A program made the position numbers and the translations under genes. DNA of 45,488 bases from Clostridia bacterium (GTDB lineage Bacteria; Bacillota; Clostridia; UBA1381): contig JAFSXU010000057.1 of the NCBI GenBank assembly GCA_017443895.1, positions 1 through 45,488 of the forward strand, given 5' to 3'. Shown in pieces: positions 41,143 to 45,488 of this stretch. Under the pieces are notes generated by a model that worked only from the letters and a program-made list of their open reading frames with translations, did not search any database and was not told the origin of the DNA. Numbering within the stretch: the stretch's first letter is position 1; each line of letters starts with the position of its first letter.

Positions 41143-41406
41143 ATGATTATAGGCAGAGTATATGGAAGCATTGTTTCAACGCATAAGCTTGACACGCTTG
41201 TCGGATACAAGTTTATGCTTGTGCAGTGCATAGAAAACGGAAAATTGGTAGATAAGTACCTCGTTGCGGTTGACGGTGTCGGTGCCGGCATGGGCGAGGA
41301 TGTTATCATTGCCACAGGCAGTGCGGCGCGGGTCGCACTTAAAAAGAACGACACCGTTCCGGTGGACGCTGTTATCGTCGGAATTTTAGACGAGAAACAG
41401 GCATAA
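41143..41406 (+). CDS. BMC-P shell vertex protein (EutN/CcmL family)
   Basis: 87 residues, GAGGTAAAGAG upstream. Pentamer that closes the shell corners: MIIGRVYGSIVSTHKLDTL, VAVDGVGAGMGEDVIIATGSAAR and VDAVIVGILD. The only pentamer gene seen here; PVM-type loci often have three. Confidence 0.95.
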   Translation: MIIGRVYGSIVSTHKLDTLVGYKFMLVQCIENGKLVDKYLVAVDGVGAGMGEDVIIATGSAARVALKKNDTVPVDAVIVGILDEKQA

Positions 41407-41464
41407 TTAACAACGAAAGCTATTACATAATATTTAGGTAAATTATTTCGGGGAAGGAAAAGCA

Positions 41465-42799
41465 ATGAAGTTTGAAGAACTTGTAAAAATCGTTTACGAT
41501 GCAGGTATCGTCGGAGCAGGCGGTGCAGGTTTCCCTACGCATAGGAAATTTTCGGATAAGGTTAAGCAGATTATTGTAAATGCGGCTGAGTGTGAGCCTT
41601 TAATGATGGTAGACCACCATATTTTAGAGCATCACCTGCAAGCGTTGATTGACACGCTTAATTTACTTATTGATACCCTTGGCGCTAACGAGGCGATTAT
41701 CGGTATAAAGGGTAAGAATATGCACCTGCTCGATCAAAAAATAGTTTCCTCACTCGCAGGTACAAAGGTAAGTATTCACGAAATCCCTGACATTTATCCT
41801 GCAGGTGATGAGGTTGTGCTTACATATGAAACAACAGGGAAAATAATACCGGAGGGCGCCATTCCCGTAATGGTCGGGGTAATGGTAATAAATGTTGAGA
41901 CTGTTTATAATATCTATAAAGCAGTTAATCGCCATGAGGCGGTAGTTGATAAGTATATCACTATCGGTGGCGACACGAAAGAGGATATTACCGTAAAAGC
42001 GCCTGTCGGTATGAAGATAAAGGAGTTATTGGCAGATGTCGGGTATTCCGACCTTGATAACAAGGCGGTAATTAACGGCGGTCCTATGATGGGTAAGCTC
42101 GTTGATTTAGAGAACGACACTGTTACAAAAACAACAAAGGGATTATTGATATTCCCAAAAACTCATTCAATTATACAGAGAAAGCTCCGCCCAATGCAGA
42201 TGACTCTGAAGCGTGCATCTGCGGCGTGCTGTAACTGTAGAATGTGCTCGGATATGTGTCCGAGAAACCTTTTAGGTTATGATTTGAATGTACATAAAAC
42301 TCTCCGTGCCGCATCGCATAGCGAGGTACAGGATACAGAGGCGTTTTTGCAGTCGGCACTTTGTTGTGGCTGCGGCGTATGTACTGTAATTGCGTGCCAG
42401 CAGGACCTTGACCCACAGGCAATTTCTATGGAAACAAAGGGACTCTTAGGCAAGCATGGCTTAAAGCGTCAGAATAACAAAGCCCCACAGAAGGTAAGGG
42501 AGGAGCGTGCATCACGACTTGTTTCGTCCCAGACTCTTATCGACAGGCTTGGTATCAGAAAATATGTTAAGGACAAGGTAGAGAGAAGATATATAGACTT
42601 TTCTCCGTCAACCGTGTACATTGACTTAAAACAGCATGTAGGAAAGCCTGCTACACCTACCGTTAAGGTCGGCGATAGAGTATCCGTCGGTGATGTCGTT
42701 GCACAGACTGCATTCGAGGATTTAGGCACAACAATGCATGCAAGTATAGACGGTACAGTAAAGGAAGTAACCGACAGATATGTTGCTATCGGTCGCTGA
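41465..42799 (+). CDS. pduS: PduS-like flavin/Fe-S electron-transfer protein (RnfC-like)
   Basis: 444 residues. GAGGAGFPTHRKFS near the start is the NADH/flavin-binding motif of RnfC/NuoF relatives, followed by an SLBB-like region. Two 4Fe-4S motifs: C255-x2-C258-x2-C261-x3-C265 and C300-x2-C303-x2-C306-x4-C311. The C-terminal ~60 residues are a lipoyl-like barrel. In Pdu systems PduS reduces cobalamin; no cobalamin enzyme is encoded here, so it more likely moves electrons between NADH and the shell, together with the PduT-like protein that follows. Confidence 0.93.
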   Translation: MKFEELVKIVYDAGIVGAGGAGFPTHRKFSDKVKQIIVNAAECEPLMMVDHHILEHHLQALIDTLNLLIDTLGANEAIIGIKGKNMHLLDQKIVSSLAGTKVSIHEIPDIYPAGDEVVLTYETTGKIIPEGAIPVMVGVMVINVETVYNIYKAVNRHEAVVDKYITIGGDTKEDITVKAPVGMKIKELLADVGYSDLDNKAVINGGPMMGKLVDLENDTVTKTTKGLLIFPKTHSIIQRKLRPMQMTLKRASAACCNCRMCSDMCPRNLLGYDLNVHKTLRAASHSEVQDTEAFLQSALCCGCGVCTVIACQQDLDPQAISMETKGLLGKHGLKRQNNKAPQKVREERASRLVSSQTLIDRLGIRKYVKDKVERRYIDFSPSTVYIDLKQHVGKPATPTVKVGDRVSVGDVVAQTAFEDLGTTMHASIDGTVKEVTDRYVAIGR

Positions 42800-42817
42800 T
42801 GTGGGGAGGAGAAGTAA

Positions 42818-43363
42818 ATGAATTCTATTGGTTTAGTTGAAGTTAAAAATGTTTCAAAGGGCGTAGTTGTAACTGATGAAATGCTAAAGAGCGCAGGTGT
42901 GCATCTTATTTCCTCAGGATCAGTTTGCCCGGGTAAATTTGTAACAATTGTCGGCGGTGAGTTGAGCGCTATTCATGCCGCCGTTGACCGTGCAGTTTTG
43001 GTTGCTGAGGATGCGTTGATTGATAAGTTTGTTATCGGTAACCTTGGCGAAAAAGTCTTTGAGGCTATTTGCGGAACTGCCGATGTAAAAGAGAAAAAGG
43101 CATTCGGTATCGTTGAAACCTTTACCGCTGCCAGCGCTATCGAGGCAGCCGATGCCGCCGTAAAATCAGGCGATATTGAGCTTATCGAGGTTCGTGTTGC
43201 CCGTGGTATGGCAGGCAAGTGTTTCGCCTCTATGACCGGTGATGTTGCCGATGTCAAAGCCGCCGTTGAGGCAGGCGCTGCCATCGCCGCAAACAGCGGT
43301 GTTCTTATCAATACCGAGGTTATTGCAAACCCACATCCGGAGTTATGGGAAGCAGTATTATAA
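42818..43363 (+). CDS. pduT: BMC-T tandem-domain shell protein with Fe-S pore (PduT-like)
   Basis: 181 residues, two BMC domains (GLVEVKNVSKGVVVTDEML and GIVETFTAASAIEAADAAV) forming a pseudo-hexameric trimer. The first-domain pore is SGSVCPGKF with Cys37, matching the Cys that binds a 4Fe-4S cluster at the three-fold axis in PduT (Cys38). It is encoded 18 bases after pduS, its usual partner, supporting electron passage through the shell. Last gene of the operon. Confidence 0.93.
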   Translation: MNSIGLVEVKNVSKGVVVTDEMLKSAGVHLISSGSVCPGKFVTIVGGELSAIHAAVDRAVLVAEDALIDKFVIGNLGEKVFEAICGTADVKEKKAFGIVETFTAASAIEAADAAVKSGDIELIEVRVARGMAGKCFASMTGDVADVKAAVEAGAAIAANSGVLINTEVIANPHPELWEAVL

Positions 43364-43408
43364 TTCAGTGCTGTTTCTTTTTGCGCAGAACGCTGAAGCT
43401 ACAAATTC

Positions 43409-43450
43409 AAATTGCCATCAATGTACACTCGTACTATTGATGGCAATTTT
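43409..43450 (+). terminator. First hairpin after the BMC operon
   Basis: AAATTGCCATCAAT pairs with ATTGATGGCAATTT around a GTAC-ACTC-GTAC tip; then TTCG. The stem is very stable but the T-run is short. Confidence 0.65.
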
Positions 43451-43521
43451 CGTTTGTTCTGCATCAAAAATAAATCAGCACTGTGACGGTAATTTTTGCG
43501 CAGACCGCTAAAGCTACGAAC

Positions 43522-43568
43522 AAAAAAAACCTTTCTATGTATCGACATGACTGCTCGAAAGGTTTTTT
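43522..43568 (+). terminator. Second terminator after the BMC operon
   Basis: AAAAAACCTTTC pairs with GAAAGGTTTTTT. The tip reads ATGT-ATCG-ACAT-GACTGC, similar to the GTAC-NNNN-GTAC-GACTGCG tip of the hairpins at 22658 and 18890 but with a different stem. Confidence 0.8.
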
Positions 43569-43618
43569 CATTCGTTCTGCACTCAAAATCACTCGCCAAG
43601 ACGCTTTAGTGGAAAGTA

Positions 43619-43877
43619 TAAATTTTGGTTTAGATTACCAATTAAAAAATCGTAAATTGGTATGGTCGTAGGGTTGGGGCTTGCTCCAACCGCGTCCACG
43701 ATACTGCAAAAAAACGGCAGGAGCAAGCCCCTGCCCTACAATTTGTAATACCCATTTACACACATAAACTCAAATTTACCGCACACGCCATATTATCAAA
43801 GAAAAACCGAAGATTTTTCTACTACAATTTTCCATTTTCCATTTTCAATTTATATTGGTATGCTAAACCAAAATTTA
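43619..43877 (-). repeat. Interspersed palindromic repeat, copy 8 (long form)
   Basis: Core 43619-43778, bounded by TAAATTTTGGTTTA and TAAACTCAAATTTA, in reverse orientation like copy 1. It continues through CGCCATATTATCAAAGAAAA and a GAAAAA..TTTTTC hairpin, shared with copy 1, to a second perfect end TAAACCAAAATTTA (43864-43877). The stretch from the BMC operon to 43908 otherwise has no gene. Confidence 0.85.
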
Positions 43878-43908
43878 CTCATCATATCTTAAAAAAATCA
43901 TTCTGAAA

Positions 43909-43928
43909 ATGTAAAACAAACTTGACAT
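43909..43928. promoter_or_regulatory. Operator 1 of the XRE regulator
   Basis: ATGTAAAACAAACTTGACAT, an imperfect match to the perfect palindrome at 43955. It overlaps the -35. Confidence 0.65.
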
Positions 43929-43950
43929 AAAAGTATTTATATGCTATTAT
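43922..43950 (+). promoter_or_regulatory. Promoter of the XRE-membrane protein operon
   Basis: Consensus TTGACA (43922-43927), 17 bases, TATTAT (43945-43950), flanked by two operators. Confidence 0.8.
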
Positions 43951-43954
43951 GCAT

Positions 43955-43974
43955 ATGTAAAGCAAACTTTACAT
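43955..43974. promoter_or_regulatory. Operator 2 of the XRE regulator
   Basis: ATGTAAAG-CAAA-CTTTACAT, a perfect 20-bp palindrome over the start point. Centres of the two operators are 46 bp apart. Confidence 0.75.
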
Positions 43975-43992
43975 ACAGAGGTGATGCAAAAA

Positions 43993-44190
43993 GTGAAAAA
44001 CAGAATTGAAGAAATACGAAACAGCTATGGAATACGGCAAGAGGAGCTTGCAAAGCTAATGGGTGTATCGAGGCAGACAATAAGCTCGCTTGAAAACGGG
44101 CGGTACAATCCGTCAATAACCTTGGCGCACAAAATAGCAAAGTATTTCAAAATGACAATTGAAGAAGTTTTTATTTTTGAGGAGGAATGA
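43993..44190 (+). CDS. Small XRE-family repressor
   Basis: 65 residues from the GTG at 43993 (AGAGGTGAT upstream): a single helix-turn-helix, with NRIEEIRNSYGIRQEELAKL and VSRQTISSLENGRYNPSITL, and an acidic end. Belongs to the short Cro/C1-like type usually paired with a membrane protein. Its stop codon overlaps the ribosome site region of the next gene, so they are translated together. Two palindromes around the promoter suggest self-repression. Confidence 0.9.
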   Translation: MKNRIEEIRNSYGIRQEELAKLMGVSRQTISSLENGRYNPSITLAHKIAKYFKMTIEEVFIFEEE

Positions 44191-44192
44191 TT

Positions 44193-44603
44193 ATGAATGG
44201 AAACAAGGGTCTGATACTTAGTATTTTTTGGATTGTTTTGGGTATTGTATTGTTTACACTGTCAAGTCTTGAGATTTTTAAATGGGACAGTGAACTCGGT
44301 ACAGGTATGGGCAGTGCGCTTATTGTTGTCGGGGCACTGCGACTTATCAGGAGTATAAAATACAGAAAAAATCCCGAATACAAGGAAATGATTGACACTC
44401 AAAACAGCGATGAACGAAACAAATTTCTGCATATGAAAAGCTGGTCATGGGCAGGGTATATAACTGTTATGGCAGAGGGTGCAGGCATTATAGTTGCTAC
44501 AGTTTTGGGCAAGGAGGATATAGTAAAACTGCTCTCGTATTCGGTATGCTTTATGTTACTTGCATACTGGGTAGCATATTTAGTTTTACGCAAGAAATAC
44601 TAA
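44193..44603 (+). CDS. Four-helix membrane protein paired with the XRE regulator
   Basis: 136 residues from ATG 44193, 8 bases after GAGGAGG (ATG 44187 is too close to that site). Hydrophobic helices at about 6-25, 34-52, 84-104 and 110-132, with a cytosolic loop KYRKNPEYKEMIDTQNSDERNKF. The NSDER loop is typical of DUF2178/DUF3796-like proteins found next to small XRE repressors. Possibly a sensor that holds or frees the regulator; not shown. Confidence 0.82.
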   Translation: MNGNKGLILSIFWIVLGIVLFTLSSLEIFKWDSELGTGMGSALIVVGALRLIRSIKYRKNPEYKEMIDTQNSDERNKFLHMKSWSWAGYITVMAEGAGIIVATVLGKEDIVKLLSYSVCFMLLAYWVAYLVLRKKY

Positions 44604-44628
44604 AAATAATAACTCCACGATAAGTGGG

Positions 44629-44657
44629 TTGTCTACACAGGCTCACTATGCTATGTT
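44629..44657 (+). promoter_or_regulatory. Possible promoter of the XRE-desulfoferrodoxin gene
   Basis: TTGTCT (44629-44634), 17 bases, TATGTT (44652-44657). Confidence 0.45.
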
Positions 44658-44680
44658 ATAAGCATAAGGAGGCGAAAAAA

Positions 44681-45265
44681 ATGGACAGATATGTAACAGG
44701 AGCTGTTATAAGAGCGCTCCGTGAACAGAAGAAAATGACACAGGAGGAGCTGGCAAGCAGGATTTTTGTGAGTGCAAAAGCGGTCAGTAAGTGGGAAACA
44801 GGGCAGGGCTTCCCCGATATAAGCCTGATAGAACCACTTTCCCGGGCACTTGATATTTCAGTTATAGAGCTGTTGTCGGGCGAGCATATCAAAAACACAA
44901 ACATAGCATCGAATATGGCAAAAAGTAAATTTTATGTATGTCCCGTATGCGCAAATGTAATCCATGCGACGGGTGAGGCTATGGTAAGCTGTTGCGGAAT
45001 TGTCCTGCCACCTCTTGAGGCGGAGGCATCGGATAGGGAGCACAGCATAAGCATAGAAGCAGTGGAAGACGAATACTATATAACACTCACACATTCCATG
45101 AGCAAGGAGCATTATATTTCATTCCTTGCAGCGGTGTCCGATCACGGTATACAGCTTTGTAAGCTCTACCCCGAAGAACATGCCGAGGCAAGGTTTAAAC
45201 GAAACAGGGTAAAAAGAATTTTGGCATACTGTAACAGACATGGACTGTTTGAAATCAAGCTGTGA
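44681..45265 (+). CDS. XRE regulator fused to a desulfoferrodoxin/superoxide-reductase-like domain
   Basis: 194 residues from ATG 44681 (AAGGAGG upstream). Residues ~5-65 are an XRE helix-turn-helix (MTQEELASRIFVSAKAVSKW). From ~82: FYVCPVCANVIHATGEAM and SCCGIVLPPLEA match the desulforedoxin Fe(Cys)4 module (CxxC..CC). Then EHSISIEA, LTHSMSKEHYISFL and AYCNRHGLF line up with the superoxide-reductase iron ligands (KHVP, HPM..HYI, C-x2-HG). All ligand positions seem kept, so the protein could sense superoxide, oxygen or iron by its own redox centres. The regulated genes are unknown. Confidence 0.88.
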   Translation: MDRYVTGAVIRALREQKKMTQEELASRIFVSAKAVSKWETGQGFPDISLIEPLSRALDISVIELLSGEHIKNTNIASNMAKSKFYVCPVCANVIHATGEAMVSCCGIVLPPLEAEASDREHSISIEAVEDEYYITLTHSMSKEHYISFLAAVSDHGIQLCKLYPEEHAEARFKRNRVKRILAYCNRHGLFEIKL

Positions 45266-45305
45266 TATTTATTGTGGTATGTTAATAAAATCTATACTAT
45301 TCACC

Positions 45306-45348
45306 AAAAAAACTCCGCCTATGCGTTGCACAGGCGGAGTCATTTTAT
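45306..45348 (+). terminator. Terminator of the XRE-desulfoferrodoxin gene
   Basis: ACTCCGCCT-loop-AGGCGGAGT, with A-run before and CATTTTAT after; can act on both strands. Confidence 0.75.
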
Positions 45349-45409
45349 GGCTCTATAATATCTATTGGGGGTAACCAATCAATAGAGCTTTACAAAAAAA
45401 AGAAAAAAT

Positions 45410-45488
45410 AGTAGAGCATATTGAAAAAATCTTGTATAATGGGATTGACCAAAAAACCATGTACAAGGAGAAATCAATATGCTCTACT
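45410..45488 (+). repeat. Inverted repeat around the 5' leader of the next gene
   Basis: AGTAGAGCATATTG (45410-45423) is the exact inverse of CAATATGCTCTACT (45475-45488), which contains the ATG. Between them lie TATAAT (45435-45440) and AAGGAG (45466-45471 region). The repeat reaches the window edge and may be longer. Confidence 0.7.
45479..45488 (+). CDS. Start of a gene cut by the window end
   Basis: ATG at 45479 follows ACAAGGAGAAATCA, a good ribosome site, and reads MLY before the window ends. Product unknown; the hairpins upstream are compatible with an insertion sequence end, which is only a guess. Confidence 0.45.

Larger units (their letters stand above)
43378..43590 (+). repeat. 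Tandem pair of terminator-containing repeats after the BMC operon
   Basis: Two related ~95-base units (43378-43470 and 43493-43590). Each begins TTTTTGCGCAGA(A/C)CGCT(G/A)AAGCTAC and ends GTTCTGCA, so GCAGAAC/GTTCTGC close a large stem, and each holds a different hairpin in the middle. The unit pair looks like a duplication with diverged hairpins. Confidence 0.7.

Noticed and set aside
43239-43511. 90-codon frame overlapping the end of the BMC-T gene
   Set aside because: It is out of frame with a clear shell protein and runs into terminator hairpins; codon pattern and ribosome site are absent.

Overview
This window looks like chromosomal DNA from an AT-leaning, anaerobic, fermentative Clostridia species, most likely a gut member of the Oscillospirales/Monoglobales type. 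Taxon is inferred. The signs are Firmicutes-style Shine-Dalgarno sites, Firmicutes-type str and infC-rpmI-rplT operons, an L7Ae-like gene before rpsL, a singlet glycine riboswitch, two L-lactate dehydrogenases, dockerin/cohesin-like secreted proteins, a rhamnosidase and a bacterial microcompartment (BMC) locus. There is no rRNA, prophage or CRISPR.

Layout. 1-2229: the tail of an upstream gene, then two tandem acidic membrane-anchored proteins that are paralogous to each other. 2514-5878: a large GH78-type alpha-L-rhamnosidase. 5904-7624: a glycine riboswitch controlling an alanine/glycine:Na+ symporter. 7799-8740 (minus): an L-lactate dehydrogenase. 8809-10190: infC (AUU start, attenuator-like leader), rpmI and rplT. 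10402-13319: a lipoprotein (minus), a HAD phosphatase and malQ. 13382-16063: a strong promoter, a ~480-nt structured leader, then a dockerin protein, a cohesin-like protein and a 68-residue Tyr-x-x-Pro peptide. 16326-16478: tRNA-Glu. 16615-18094: a membrane HD-GYP protein. 18106-20651: a Crp/Fnr regulator divergent from an ldh-ferredoxin operon, with a perfect palindrome between them. 20760-20941: tRNA-Thr plus a fragment of a second copy. 21131-26572: L7Ae-like protein, rpsL, rpsG, fusA, tuf. 26620-28020: an accessory islet with a duplicated promoter cassette and small genes. 28055-30229: a MATE exporter and a nitrilase-family amidase. 30268-30620: a candidate type I toxin-antitoxin module. 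30657-31995: galE and a candidate small RNA. 32097-34155: a two-component system. 34400-43568: the BMC operon. 43909-45348: two XRE regulators, one paired with a membrane protein and the other fused to a desulfoferrodoxin-like domain. The window ends inside the first codons of a gene whose start lies in an inverted repeat.

The BMC operon is the main metabolic system. It encodes a fuculose-phosphate-type aldolase with a C-terminal encapsulation helix, a GlcG/PduO-C-like protein, a CoA-acylating aldehyde dehydrogenase, a zinc alcohol dehydrogenase and PduL with N-terminal encapsulation helices, four single-domain shell proteins (one with a histone-like basic tail), one pentamer vertex protein, PduS and a PduT-like tandem shell protein. 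No diol dehydratase is encoded. The simplest reading is cleavage of L-fuculose- or L-rhamnulose-1-phosphate inside the shell, followed by dismutation of lactaldehyde to 1,2-propanediol and lactyl-CoA/lactyl-phosphate. The cytosolic rhamnosidase would release the sugar.

Between the genes lies a dispersed family of ~160-bp palindromic repeats with TAAATTTTGGTTTA-type terminal inverted repeats (six essentially full copies, one partial). A second, unrelated hairpin family has a conserved apical module.
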